Part shown: piece by piece, positions 33,575 to 44,370 of the stretch
Position numbering within the stretch: position 1 is the first letter of the stretch
How the letters are laid out: each line of letters opens with the position of its first letter
From: Ceratothoa steindachneri
Taxonomy: Eukaryota; Arthropoda; Malacostraca; Isopoda; Cymothoidae
Length of the DNA: 64,000 nucleotides
Assembly (NCBI GenBank): GCA_963969495.1
Contig: OZ018330.1
Span: 48,755,206-48,819,205 of the forward strand
Direction of reading: 5' to 3'
Position numbers and translations under genes: made by a program
The notes under the pieces: generated by a model
What the model was told of the DNA's origin: nothing
The model's database searches: none
Seen by the model: the letters and a program-made list of their open reading frames with translations, nothing else

Positions 33575-34977
33575 TTGGGTTGAGGAATAAGTTCTTGCGG
33601 TTTTATGAAATTTATTAATTACCATTAACAATTTTAGAAAAAAATTATTTTTGATTGATAACAATATGCAATTTAATCAATAATGTATTCTCCCTTGTTA
33701 TTTAAGACTTCTTCTCAACGTTCGACTAGTTTTTCAATGCCTCTGCAAGATAAATCTCTGGATTTTGACTCGAAGAATTTGTCTAACCAGGTTCTTAATT
33801 CCACATCAGTATTGAACGAAACGCCGCACAAATTGTTAGAGAGCGATCGGAATAGATGGAAATCCGATGGAGCCAAGTCTGGCGAATATGGAGGATGCGG
33901 CCGGATTTTCCAATTAAGCGTTTGGATAGCGTCTTTTGTCATATTGGCAATGTGAAGATGAGCATTGTTGTGTTGCAGAAGGACTCCATAACGTCAATGA
34001 GGTCGCTTTTCACGAATAACTTCGGCGAGTCAATACATTTGTTGAACGTAGAGTTCTGCATTGACAATCCCGTTGTTCGCAAGGAGCTCATAAAGAATAA
34101 TGCCTTCACAATCCCACCAAACACACAGCATCGTCTTTCGAGGATGAAGTCCTTGCTTTAATCGCGGAAGTGTTTTTTTTATAGGTGCTAAGCCATTGTT
34201 TTGGATGGTTCATGTTGACATAAACACACCACTTTTCGTCGCCAGTGATGATGCGGTGAAGAAATCTGTCCTTATATCCACGAGTAGCCTTGTGACGAGC
34301 AAGCAAACCTGCGGTAATCGTGGAGCGTTGAAGTTTGTTGCTTTCGCTCAAAGCGTGACGAACCCATGCACCGAGTTTTTGAAGTTTCCCCATCGAATGA
34401 AGGTGATTCACTAGAGTTTTTTTATCACACGCCAATTGTACCTCCAATTCTCTATTCGATTGGCGAGGATTTTCATGAGGAAGGTCGTTTAATCGATCTT
34501 CATCAAACTTAATGGGGTGACCAGAACATTCTTCGTCATTAAGATTGAAATGACCGTTTTTGAAACGTGAAAACCACCATTGAGCTGTCCTTTCTGATAA
34601 AGCATATTCTCCATACACAGCACAAATATCGCGGCGAGCTTTGGCTGCGTTTGCATTGCTCCCGTCTCGATTGAAAATGAATAACAACAAGTGTCGAAAA
34701 TGCGCCTTTCTTTCAACTTGACATTCCATTTTGAGGGTACAGAACAAAAATTAAATTAACACAACTTTTAAATAAACCGCAATGACTTATTACTCAACTT
34801 CAAGACGTAGCCTAAGCAAAAGCCTAATAATCTACGCTGTTAAGAGACGTAGCCTAACCTTTGCAAATTTTGATCTTATTATTTATTATTGGTTCTTAAT
34901 ATGTGCACAAATCACATCAACAAAACTTAAATCGACACAACATAAAAAAAAACGCAAGAACTTATTCCGCAACCTAA
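33575..34977 (-). mobile_element. Mariner element inside the solo LTR
   Basis: About 1400 bp with terminal inverted repeats TTGGGTTGAGGAATAAGTTC (33575) and, on the opposite strand from 34977, TTAGGTTGCGGAATAAGTTC; TA duplications at 33573-33574 and 34978-34979. LTR sequence is continuous when the element is removed. The transposase reads on the minus strand. Confidence 0.9.
33715..34747 (-). pseudogene. Mariner transposase (broken)
   Basis: 34747-34106 gives the N-terminal DNA-binding half (SERTAQWWFSRFKNGHFNLN), LGAWVRHALSESN and the first catalytic Asp motif HRIITGDEKWCVY. The frame then breaks: 34124-33939 and 33942-33715 hold the rest, the latter with HPPYSPDLAPSDFHLF (third Asp). Between them the second motif, normally HDNAR/H, reads QHNNAH, so the second catalytic Asp is Asn. 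Two frame changes and a lost catalytic residue: inactive. It belongs to the DD34D mariners. Confidence 0.85.
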
Positions 34978-35825
34978 TATAATTTTATTTACATAAAAAT
35001 GAGAGAATTGATGGGCAAAATTACATCAGAGAATTAATGGGCAAAATTACATCGGTAAACGAGGGGGGGGGGGGGAATTGTAGTTATGCATCAGACTATG
35101 AAGTTAAAATTTAATGTATTACAGGAGGAGACTATTCAAATAAGGGGGAATTAACTCAAATGGGTTACTGAAGGGGAAGAGGGGTTGGCTTACGGAAGAT
35201 TCCGGGGGAGACGTCGGGGTAAGGCTTCACGGATGTCTTCTGCATGTGAGGGCGAGGGCGCTCAGAGCTTCTGAGCGGGAAGTTAAATTGATGACGGTTC
35301 TCCAAAAAGAGGAGGGGGGGCGGTAACGTCCGGTCCAGGGGAGAGTATTTCGGCCACCTGAAAACGAGGGGCGAACGAGGAGGGCTTCGACAGGAGTTGA
35401 TGAGTGAAGCGATCGTTAAATAAAATTACCTCACTAGCTGGGGCTAATTGTAACACACAAGTAGTTCAGCCGTCACTTTGCTTTGTTGTTGGCACCTGAA
35501 TTTGAACTAGGGGAATCTTCTTGGATCCGAGCGAGACTTCTCAACTCTGTGTCTGCCTCATGGAAGACGAGCGCTATATATGTCCGAGGCTCTCCCCGCG
35601 GGGGTGAGTGGGAAACAGCTATACTCTCGAATGGCCTCGAATCTTCACGCCGAGGCGACTCTAACCCGTGTAAATGTGGTCGGTGGTGGACGCGTTTCGA
35701 GGCTACCGCTTGTGGAAGGATGGGAAGGGGGGGGGGTAGGCTTACCAATTTAAGCCTAACAGAACCTTCTCCAGCGCAGGGAACTTCCATGCTGGAAAAG
35801 AAATTCCACGTGGAATTTCCCCACA

Positions 35826-36300
35826 AATACCAAATATCGCAAATATCTGATTTAGACAATAAATTATAGTACTAGTAGTCATGTTCTGACAGGCAAATGC
35901 AAACGGAAAATAAGAATACTCAGCCACCACCGTGAGCATATAGTAGTTTCTGGACTTCGAGGGTAGAGGCCCCTTGAAGTCCAAACTAAGACGTTCAATG
36001 GGCTGCGTGGCATTGATAAGGGGAGTTTGGTGCGGTTTGTAGAACCGAGGCTTCAATTGAGCACACTGGGGGCATTAAGAGCACACCCTCCTCACATCTT
36101 CTATGGAATAAGAAAGATTTCTTACTCTGACAAAATGAGCAGGTCTTTTTGCACCAGGATGGCAAAGTCAAACGCGGAGCTCGGATAGTTTCTCGTTATT
36201 GACAGTAGCTCCGCAGTGAGCACGTGAGAAAGTGTTTACAGGAAATTTGTATTAACCAGGAAAGTACACCATGTCATAATTGTAGCACCCCAACTCGATC
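35826..36300 (-). pseudogene. Element C: integrase, N-terminal half
   Basis: Minus strand: zinc-binding domain remnant with CPQCAQLKPRFYKP (36090-36040), then the frame 36056 downward with TQPIERLSLDFKGPLPSKSR (first catalytic Asp in LDFKG) and CLNQIFAIFG, where the solo LTR interrupts. An upstream stop breaks the zinc domain. Confidence 0.75.
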
Positions 36301-37282
36301 CTCCATCATTGAATTTTATCATTCTTGATTTTTCCAAGCCGATTCGTACGGAACATAAAACTGACAGCCTGTTGGTCTGTAACTAAGGTGAAACATCATC
36401 CTATCAAGTAATGAGACCACCTCTTTACAGATTCCACAATTGCAAATGCCACATTTTATACTGCAGAGAGTTTGCGTTCAGTAGATGCGAGGTTGCGAGA
36501 TAAAAAGTCGACTGGACTTCCTAGCTGATTCAGAGTAGCAGCAATGGCTGTATCGGAGGCATCAGTCTCAACTACCAAAGGAATAGTTTCATCAATCGAG
36601 TGCACAATAGCCTTCCCAATCTCTTCTTTGAGATCATCGATGATTTTAAGGGCCTCTGGACTCAAAGAAAAAGTGTCAGTGGCAACAAGAGGACTGATCT
36701 TGTCAGAGAATCGGGAAACCCACTGCGAATAATAGAAAAAATACAGTCTTTTTAAAAAAGGGATCGGCAATTCCTTTTTGGACGTAAACGTTCAGAATCT
36801 GGTTTGAGAGAGCCGTAGTTTATTGTGTAACCAAGAAAACCTAGCAACTTTTTTGAAATGAAAGACTTAGTCTTGTTGAAGGTAAGGTTGTGGAACCGGG
36901 CAGCCTCTTGAAATTTCGACAAGTTCTCATCCTGCCCCCGCTGGGTTTTCCCTACCACGACAATATTGTCCACATAAGCATAAGTCCCATGCAGATCGTG
37001 TTGCTTGATGATGTTGTCAATTGTCATTTGGAACTCTGCGAAATTGATATAGCTTGCCATTCGCTTCAAAAGCAGTATATGTCTTGCCCTCGTCCCGTAT
37101 AGGAATCTGGTGATAGGCACTTTTCAGGTCCAGTGAACTATAGTACTTCTAATGAGACAGTTCCGTGACACATCGTCTATTCTTGGAAGAGGGTACGCAT
37201 CCAAACGAGTGAATCTATTAATGATCTGTCCATTGTCAACGACTAATCTCTTTCGGTGGCGCTCATTCGACATAACAAGAAC
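36301..37282 (-). pseudogene. Element C: reverse transcriptase and RNase H
   Basis: 37120-36752 carries the RT palm and thumb: FQMTIDNIIKQHDLHGTYAY then YVDN where YxDD is usual, then KTKSFISKKLLGFLGYTINY. 36770-36456 is the RT connection and RNase H start with LVVETDASDTAIAATLNQ and VDFLSRNLASTERKLSAV. The RNase H end (36455-36300) has stops. In many invertebrate Gypsy lineages YLDN replaces YLDD, so Asn may be native rather than a mutation; I cannot tell from one copy. Frame changes make it non-functional here. Confidence 0.75.
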
Positions 37283-37798
37283 TTACGCCCTCCATGGACA
37301 TGTGCTCTTCTCAATAACACCATCATGAAGCATCTTGATCATTTCAGACCTTAGGAACTTCTTATCATCATCCTCAAACCTCTGAGATTTTGTTCCAACG
37401 GGTTTGCAATGAGGAGCAAGACTTGAAAATAGAGGTGTATCCACCACAGCAGACAGTACACTGCAAGTGACAGGATTGGAGATATATAAATCTTTCTTTG
37501 ATCCGCCAAAGTCCACAGTAACACTAGAGTACTGGCTCATAGAGTCTTGACCAAGAATGACATCACAGCACAAGTCTGGAAGCACGTAAAGCTTTGTATT
37601 GTAGTAGCACTCACCCTTCAAATTGATGTCAACCGTGCAGCGTCCCTTCACAGGAGACGTGAGTGATGAAAAGGCCATAGATAGGCTTCTAGTCGTTGGA
37701 ACAACCTTCAACTCGTGCTTCTTGGCATAGCTATTTGAGATGAAAGATCCAGAGCTCCCTGTGTCAATAAGAGCGGTCGCTTCATTATTACCAACCAA
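37283..37798 (-). pseudogene. Element C: retropepsin and start of RT
   Basis: A 171-codon minus-strand frame with TALIDTGSSGSFIS (catalytic DTG intact) and CDVILGQDSM (closing ILG motif), continuing into the RT lead FEDDDKKFLRSEMIKMLHDG. Length and motif spacing fit a retropepsin of ~100 residues plus linker. The frame is open, but gag upstream and RT downstream are broken. Confidence 0.75.
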
Positions 37799-38700
37799 AA
37801 CTTACAAGGTACCTCGCCGCAGTTGTCCTGAGGAAGAAGCAGAGATTATGGCCAGTGCAACAGACTGAGTGGATGCAGAAGTAGAAAATGTAGTGCACCG
37901 GTACACCTTAGCAAAGTGCCCCTCCTTATTCCACTTATGACAAGTGACGTTTCTTGCAGAGTACTGTCGACGATTGTGAAGGGGACCACCACAGAAATAG
38001 CACCGGGACTTTAAATTGGCAGCAGTACAGCTCCTTTATTCAGAATGAGCACTTTCAGATGTTGCAGCAGCACAGGTCCCATCATTGTTGCGAACAGTCT
38101 CAGATATCGCAGGAGCACTTACACCAGAGACAGTATAACGAGAATAAGACTCTGATGTCTTCTGAGCAACATCGAGTGTCCTGGCTTGATCAACAGCCGT
38201 ACTTAGATCCCAAGTTTTGTTTTTTAGCAATCTCTGCCTGATTGTATGAGAGAGCAAGCCATTGATGAAAGAATGCCGTATGTAGTCATCTCGATTCTGT
38301 GAAGCAGTAGCAGCCTTAAATTTACAATCCTTGCTGAGCACATGAAGCTCTTATAGATACTCATATATTGTCTTCCCTTCATGCTGCCTATGAGTAGCCA
38401 CTAAATATCTCTTGAACACTTCATTTTAGGGCTTGACATAGAGGTCTTTGAGAAGATCTATAGCTGAATCATAGGTAATACACCCTACAATGTAACCATA
38501 TACGGTTGGAGAGACAAAATTGATCAATTTATCCAGCTTGTTAGGATTAAAGTTTGCGATGGATTCCAGGAATGCAGAGAAAGTACGATTCCAGTAATTC
38601 CATTCTCGTGCAGCAGTAGGCGAGTTGGGGCATACATCCAGGCGTTCAGGTCTCAGGATTTTATTAATCATTAGATCAGACACAACTTGTTTTTAGTTTT
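37799..38700 (-). pseudogene. Element C: gag
   Basis: 38683-38426 (AAREWNYWNRTFSAFLE, a gag capsid start), then 38341-38036 (DYIRHSFINGLLSHTIRQRL) and ~38030-37915 with a knuckle pair CYFCGGPLHNRRQ and CHKWNKEGHFAKVY, in which the second Cys and last Cys of the second knuckle are Trp and Tyr. A stop near 38425 and another near 38350 split the frame. Confidence 0.7.
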
Positions 38701-38788
38701 TTGAACCTATGATAGGGCTCTTACTATTTTTTTAAAGTACCAGTATAGCCTTTGGATCAGCACTGGCATGATTGTTAGATAAATAAGT

Positions 38789-38985
38789 TGTGGTAATCAT
38801 AATAAAGCGTCAATACCTTTCTCTAGGCTCTATTCAACTAACTAAACATCAATACAGTCTGAAAATAAAAGAGAAACAATATAAGTAAACATACCCATTC
38901 TAATCATGTTAAGTAAACAAAGTAATGTAGTGTAACCTTTTGGGCAATTATTTATATAAGGTTACATGAAGCTTAGATCACCACA
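38789..38985 (-). repeat. Element C right (5') LTR
   Basis: 197 bp, TGTGGTAATCAT to GATCACCACA. No primer site starting with TGG is visible directly inside it; the adjacent minus-strand sequence reads ACTTATTTATCTAACAATC. Confidence 0.9.
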
Positions 38986-39084
38986 CTGAACATCATTTAT
39001 TAACCTACCACTTTCTAGATGGTCAGAAATTCCCTTCTTAACTATCTTCTTAAGAATTTACAAACTATAGAAGTTAAGCTTACT
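38986..39084 (-). pseudogene. LINE-b copy 2, middle fragment
   Basis: About 100 bp of RT coding sequence (minus strand) equal to 57080-56982 of LINE-b copy 1. Cut on the left by Gypsy element C and on the right by an ~895-bp insertion. Confidence 0.75.
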
Positions 39085-39979
39085 ACATATAGCAATGCCT
39101 ATGGGCATTCCTATAATAAAAACCTCCTGGGAAACTTAAATATATATATCATTAGTTATGATGTATAAAATTCATTCAATTAATTTACTTCAACCTTTGT
39201 AAATTAAATCATTTTATGTTAAACTTAATAATTAATTAATTCACTTATTTTACTTGTCAATTCAATTAACGAATACTGTTCCAAACAATATCTCTTAAAT
39301 TTCACACACAAACAAACAAACACACGTTCCCAGCCCGATCAGAATAGCACACTATACTGCCCACCCGACTCGCTGCTTTCTTCGTATAAATGTCAGTAAT
39401 CATTCATTCTACAATTATTCATTTACCTCCAAACAAATCATGCTTCGTTTATTCCATTTTCTCTCACAATTCTTTGCAAACGACCATACGAGAGTAGATC
39501 CTAATTATATTTACTTCTCATTGCAGCCCCAATTCAGTCCATCATAGATACTCTATATTATTTACTATATTATCACTTATACTCTATATTATTTATTATA
39601 TTATCATAGATACTCTAAATTTTGTACTATATGATTATTCACCATATTATTCCACCATATTAATTTCACATACTTCAATTCTCTTCGCATCTTTTTACTG
39701 TAAATCATCTGTTAAAATATCTTACATTGTAGACCTAACCTACTTATCTCATTGTACATTCGTTGATTTTATGAATACATTTATATTTGTGTAATTATCT
39801 TTCCTAAAGCCCAAGTCATTATTCCCAAATTTAGTTCGCTATCATCTTAGACCTAAAAACTATCCGCCTACAACTTCGATCAAACAAATTTATGGCTATG
39901 GTTTTCGAAACACTATCTAGGCTGATTTATTAACAGAAGATAAAACACATAGATAACCATACACTATATTACCGCTCTA
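39085..39979. other. ~895-bp AT-rich insertion in LINE-b copy 2, no gene seen
   Basis: LINE-b homology stops near 39084 and resumes near 39980. The inserted sequence is AT-rich, starts with a small palindrome (AATGCCTATGGGCATT) and has repeated ATACTCTA(T/A)ATTAT blocks near 39540-39620. No terminal repeats or target duplication could be fixed; identity unknown. Confidence 0.45.
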
Positions 39980-40278
39980 AACTTATTCAGGACCTCTTTA
40001 CTTCTCTTTTAAAAAATTGGCCCTACATTCGCTAATTTCCAATCATCAGGTATTTCTCCAAACTCTAGTGATCTAGTATATATCTTCACAAGAGGTACTA
40101 CAATACTATCTACACCTTCTTTGAGTAACCTAGAATGAATGTTGTCTTGGCCAGATGTCTTACTAGTATTTAACTCCGTTATAAGCCCTTTAATTATTTC
40201 CCTGTTCACATTAATGGTATTCAACACTACTTCCTTTGACCTAGAATTATCATCAATTAATCTATCTGAATTCTCACG
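39980..40278 (-). pseudogene. LINE-b copy 2, 5' fragment
   Basis: Minus-strand frame with NTSKTSGQDNIHSRLLKEGV and FGEIPDDWKLANVGPIF, the opening motifs of a CR1-type RT. Equivalent to 57400-57110 in LINE-b copy 1. 5'-truncated at about 40278. Confidence 0.75.
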
Positions 40279-42028
40279 CGTACTAGGTGCGGGTGTTGAC
40301 CACTGAACCACGATGGATCAATAGGATGTAGACCCTGAATTATCTTACGAGCACGCATGCTCTCTAGAGAGCTAACAAAAAATCAGCTACTTATACATAT
40401 AACCAAACATACTCCGCGGCAAGAGGACTACGCCATGCTCTGCAATGACCACTCTATAGCTCACCAACTCTTCATCAAGTCTCTTCTGCATACTTCTCAG
40501 CATCACGACTACCTTTTGTCCCGCAAAGAGTTCCGCGAAACCAGACAACTTCACGAAATCTTCTCTTCTCATATCTCGGCGAGATCTGAGATCGTGTTAT
40601 ATACTTTAATGTATTACTTTACGCGCAAATCAATTAATAAATATTTATTGAACACAGTCAAGTGAAGTGCAACTTCATTTAGTGCCTACTAAACTGCAGC
40701 GCAATTAATTACATTACAGTGTAAATTAAAATTAAAATGCTATAGATATCCACTTATAATTCGCTGTATCCTAAACTAACCCTTTTCCCATTACATATTC
40801 ATGCATAATTAAATACTTGTTCATTCTTAATAGACCTTGTTATAATTAAATCAGAAAAAAACAATCGTTTATTGCTACACTTTACCACGTAATGGGTCAG
40901 AGTAATCTTATCGTCCTCGGACGAGCACTCGACGCGTCGACATGCCAACGTGAGGCAAACATCAGGCCTACTTAGATGGCTACTACGGAAAATCCCAAAC
41001 GGCAGAGTGAGTGGACGAACCTACTCGATTTTGTCAACGGTCATAAAGGCAGACGAGTGTTGCAACTAGATCAATGGTTCAGTCGTCTGGATCTTTCGTG
41101 CCACTGAAACAACTGCTGTTCTGAAGAAGATCGTGGCTTCTCTGGGAGTGCTGCTAAACAATTCAACGCGCAGGTGTCCCTTGATCGCCAAAGCTGACCC
41201 AGAACTTCAGATACCCGGTTTGCAATCGAGCATACGACTCTCGTATCAGGTTAGTAAGTCACGAACGCATTCATCGAACAAGATAGAAACATTTCAATAC
41301 CCTTTAAAGTGAAAGCCATGTGTACTAGGTGATATGATATAAATTTATCAAATTTACAATTTTTGTGAATTAAAACAAACTGTTAAAAATCTGCTACCCA
41401 AATTAAAGGCTATAGTTTTTATTATACCTATAATATATTTACTGTATATAATTTTTATTTTATTTTATTTTTTTTAAAACTTTGCTGGCTGTTTGAGTGT
41501 CTTTCGAACGCGTTTTGTAATAGTGATACGAAAAACTCTATAAACAATCGGGAAATCAAATTCCATCTCCTTCTTCCGATCTTTTGCGGCTATATTTGTT
41601 TACAGTTAAATATTTTTTTTGCTAGAAAACTATATGAGAAATGGCATATCTTTGAAAGTTAATTTTGTGAACCAATTAGTCATGTATATGTTTAAGAATG
41701 TCCATCAAAATTGACGGCTTTAATATCGAAACCAAGTTGAAGTAAGTGTCCCATTTTCTTTGCTTATAAAACTAGAAATACCTGTCGAATTTTCTTGGTT
41801 CAAACAATTTACTCACCCTCCAAACAATTTACTCACCCTCTTCCAGGGACCCCCCAGAGAGAGTAGAGTTGTGTGGGGGTACAGTATTACATTCTGGACA
41901 ATTATCCATGATGGATACCCAGCCTCTTCTGGTTCATAATGGCGGTAAATATGTAGATTATCGGCCCGGCCGATCCCGACCGGGCCGATACTCCAGTCAG
42001 ACGAGTAATAATAATTAAGAAAAAATGA
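40279..42028. other. No gene seen
   Basis: 40313-40700 contains open frames on both strands (102 codons plus, 61 codons minus) without a recognisable domain; its composition would suit an LTR but no second copy is present. 40860-41300 is less AT-rich and non-coding. 41800-41840 has a 22-bp direct repeat (CAAACAATTTACTCACCCTC twice in tandem). Confidence 0.4.
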
Positions 42029-42115
42029 CATAACATAATTTCACGGATGAAAAAAGCCACAAGGGTCTATCAAAGGTAATCCGCATCTGTCAAAACCCAC
42101 CCACATAGGACTATA
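42029..42115 (-). repeat. CR1-like LINE 3' end, minus orientation
   Basis: The reverse complement matches 60440-60525: CACGGAT, AAAGCCACAAGGG(T/C)CTATCA, GCATCTGTCAAAACCCACCCA. A related block (GCCACAAGGGCCTATCATAG) recurs at 42249-42275. This is the 3' non-coding end of an abundant LINE family. Confidence 0.6.
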
Positions 42116-42165
42116 TCAATAATCGCCAGGGGAAGACAAAATCAAAGTCCCCTACATTATAATAT

Positions 42166-42240
42166 AAGAACATAAGAAAAGAAGGAGACTGCAAAAGACC
42201 ATTCATAGCCTACACTTGGCAGCTCCTGTTCCAGTCAACA
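42166..42240 (-). repeat. Inverted copy of the LINE-a 3' terminus
   Basis: 75 bp that are the reverse complement of 44296-44370 with one visible mismatch: AAGAACATAAGAAAAGAAGG on the left edge to CAGCTCCTGTTCCAGTCAAC. It places the LINE tail, facing outward, at the 5' side of the LINE-a body. Confidence 0.85.
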
Positions 42241-42336
42241 GATGACAAAAGCCACAAGGGCCTATCATAGGTCATCCGAGTCAAACAGCCTCTTTTTTAA
42301 GGTACCCAAACTCCCAAGAAAACTACATTCAGAAGA

Positions 42337-44121
42337 TTGCATCCAGAAACAAGGGTATCACCAAACAGTACAATTAAATTAGATGATAACACAGAGTCAT
42401 TATGGCTAAATGTAAAGGAAGGTAAAAACAAGCTTGTCATAGGATTATTATACAGACCACCAAATCTTAGTAAGGAAGCTCGGGACTCAATGGCTGGAAT
42501 GCTAAATGACTTTTTTCTCTCAGTATTTACACAGGAGGATACTCTAAATATACCCGAGGTGTCAATGATCTTTCGGGGTAATGATGAAGAGAAATTAAAG
42601 GATATCTTGATCACAAAGGAGATAGTGACAAAGGAAATTGATAAAATCAAAAGTAGTAAAGCACCCGGTCCTGATGAGGTCTTTCCTAGAATTTTGAAAG
42701 AATGTAAGGATGTGTTAAGTGAGCCCCTAGCATGCATCTTTAGAAAATCATTGGAGAGTGGCATTGTGCCAGTGGCATGGAAGAAAGCCAATGTGATACC
42801 TATATTTAAGAAAGGGGATAAAACAAATATGTCTAATTACAGACCAGTAAGTTTGACATCAGTGGTAGGGAAAATGATGGAATCTATTATAGCAAGGAAT
42901 ATTAGGGATCACTTGGATAAGCATAAGTTGATAAAAGAATCACAGCATGGCTTTAGTAAGGGTAAATCCTGCCTGACTAATTTGCTGTCTTTTTATAGTA
43001 AGGTGTATGAAGCAGCAGATAAGGATGAAAACTATGATATTTTATACTTGGACTTTAGTAAGGCTTTTGATCGAGTCTCACACTTACGGCTTCTGAGCAA
43101 AGTTAAAGCACACGGGATCGATGGCAGTATATTTAGGTGGATTCAGTCATGGCTTGGTGACAGACAGCAAAGAGTTAGTATAGATGGAGTTAAATCTGAG
43201 TGGGGGTGTGTTAGCAGTGGAGTTCCGCAAGGATCTGTTTTGGGTCCCTTGCTATTCTTAATTTATATTAATGATCTTGACATAGGTATAAGTAGTGACC
43301 TGAGTAAATTTGCTGATGATACTAAGCTAGGTAGGGCCATTAGGGCTGATTCTGATGCTGTTGTAATGCAGGAGGAATTGACCATTCTGTCCAATTGGGC
43401 TGAGAAATGGCAAATGAAGTTTAACATAGACAAATGTAGTGTACTTAGTATAGGTAGAAATAATCCACTGAATAGTTATAAATTAAATGGGAGAAATTTA
43501 GGGAGGACCGATTGTGAGAGGGACTTGGGTATTTTGGTAAGTTCAGACCTTCGTCCTAGAAAGCAATGCCTAAATGCTAAGAATAAAGCTAATAGGATAT
43601 TGGGATTCATTAGGAGGAGTGTAAGCAATAAGAGTGCTGAAGTCATTCTAAAACTGTATCTGGCGCTAGTTAGGCCTCATCTAGACTATGCAGTACAATT
43701 TTGTTCACCATATTATAGGAAGGATATTGATTTGCTTGAGTCTGTGCAGAGAAGGATGACAAAGATGATTGGTGGGCTAAGGAACTTACCTTATGGTGAA
43801 AGGCTCAGAAAACTAAATCTACATACATTGGAAAGGAGAAGAGTCAGAGGGGAATTGATTGAAGTCTTCAAATGGGTAAAAGGATATAATAAAGGGGATC
43901 TGGGTAAGGTTCTTATACTTAGTGAACATGACAGGACACGTAGCAATGGGTTTAAGCTTGATAAGTATAGGTTTAGGAAGGAGATTGGGAGGAATTGGTT
44001 TACAAATCGTGTGGTAGATGAATGGAATAGGCTCACTAGACATGTGATAGAAGCTTCCTCTCTGGGTAGTTTTAAGAATAGATTAGATAAATATATGAAT
44101 GAAGCTGCTAGATGGGACTGA
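42337..44121 (+). CDS. LINE-a copy 1: CR1-like reverse transcriptase ORF, endonuclease truncated
   Basis: 594 uninterrupted codons; the first in-frame ATG is at 42490 (DSMAGML), so the stretch before it is a through-reading remnant. Residues ~20-43 are part of the AP endonuclease (VIGLLYRPPN); this jumps directly to the endonuclease-RT linker (MLNDFFLSVFTQED), so about two thirds of the endonuclease is deleted. The RT is complete: VIPIFKKGDKTNMSNYRPVS, LDFSKAFDRV, SGVPQGSVLGPLLF, and FADDTKL with the catalytic Asp pair, then the thumb and a C-terminal region with VRPHLDYAVQFCSPYY and ESVQRRMTKMIGGL. Encodes target-primed reverse transcription in the nucleus; without endonuclease it is probably inactive. 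Confidence 0.9.
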   Translation: MHPETRVSPNSTIKLDDNTESLWLNVKEGKNKLVIGLLYRPPNLSKEARDSMAGMLNDFFLSVFTQEDTLNIPEVSMIFRGNDEEKLKDILITKEIVTKEIDKIKSSKAPGPDEVFPRILKECKDVLSEPLACIFRKSLESGIVPVAWKKANVIPIFKKGDKTNMSNYRPVSLTSVVGKMMESIIARNIRDHLDKHKLIKESQHGFSKGKSCLTNLLSFYSKVYEAADKDENYDILYLDFSKAFDRVSHLRLLSKVKAHGIDGSIFRWIQSWLGDRQQRVSIDGVKSEWGCVSSGVPQGSVLGPLLFLIYINDLDIGISSDLSKFADDTKLGRAIRADSDAVVMQEELTILSNWAEKWQMKFNIDKCSVLSIGRNNPLNSYKLNGRNLGRTDCERDLGILVSSDLRPRKQCLNAKNKANRILGFIRRSVSNKSAEVILKLYLALVRPHLDYAVQFCSPYYRKDIDLLESVQRRMTKMIGGLRNLPYGERLRKLNLHTLERRRVRGELIEVFKWVKGYNKGDLGKVLILSEHDRTRSNGFKLDKYRFRKEIGRNWFTNRVVDEWNRLTRHVIEASSLGSFKNRLDKYMNEAARWD

Positions 44122-44370
44122 CTTTTTTATGTACATATGTATATATTTTTCTGCGGAGTGGGGAGATTATTTTGTGGTTGCATGAATGGACATAATCCTC
44201 TGGATGCATTTTATGTATATTGTAGATTAGATCTGACGAACTCCTGTAAAGGGTGACAATGTTGATGACTTTTCTCTGGTAAGAAATCTTTTGTGTGTTG
44301 ACTGGAACAGGAGCTGCCAAGTGTAGGCCATGAATGGTCTTTTGCAGTCTCCTTCTTTTCTTATGTTCTT
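44122..44370 (+). repeat. LINE-a copy 1 3' untranslated end and tail
   Basis: About 250 bp after the RT stop, ending TCTTTTGCAGTCTCC then TTCTTTTCTTATGTTCTT. The 8-base TTCTTATG-type repeat at the end is in keeping with the short tandem tails of CR1-clade LINEs. Nearly identical to 44930-45184. Confidence 0.8.

Larger units (their letters stand above)
33374..35825 (-). mobile_element. Solo LTR of element A, interrupted by a mariner
   Basis: 33374-33574 plus 34978-35825 together make one ~1050-bp LTR from TGTCGTGG to CCCACA, collinear with 4172-5206. It interrupts the integrase of element C; flanks are GTATT and GTATG in the minus orientation, an imperfect 5-bp duplication. No internal region, so it formed by LTR-LTR recombination or as a gene-free relic. 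It has its own ~30-bp tandem duplication at about 35003-35056 (GAGAATT(G/A)ATGGGCAAAATT) absent from the other copies. Terminal palindrome at 35802-35817. Confidence 0.85.
32344..38985 (-). mobile_element. Gypsy element C, inserted in LINE-b copy 2
   Basis: 6642 bp including nested insertions, minus strand. Bounded by 196/197-bp LTRs (TGTGGT...CCACA) about 90% identical. The LINE-b frame is cut at CTAAA (32339-32343) and resumes at CTGAA (38986-38990), which reads as a decayed 5-bp target duplication. Inside: gag (38700-37800), retropepsin, RT-RNase H, integrase, then a polypurine tract next to the left LTR (AAGGGAGGGAAGAA on the minus strand, about 32540-32555). The integrase is split by a solo LTR of element A. 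Confidence 0.85.
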
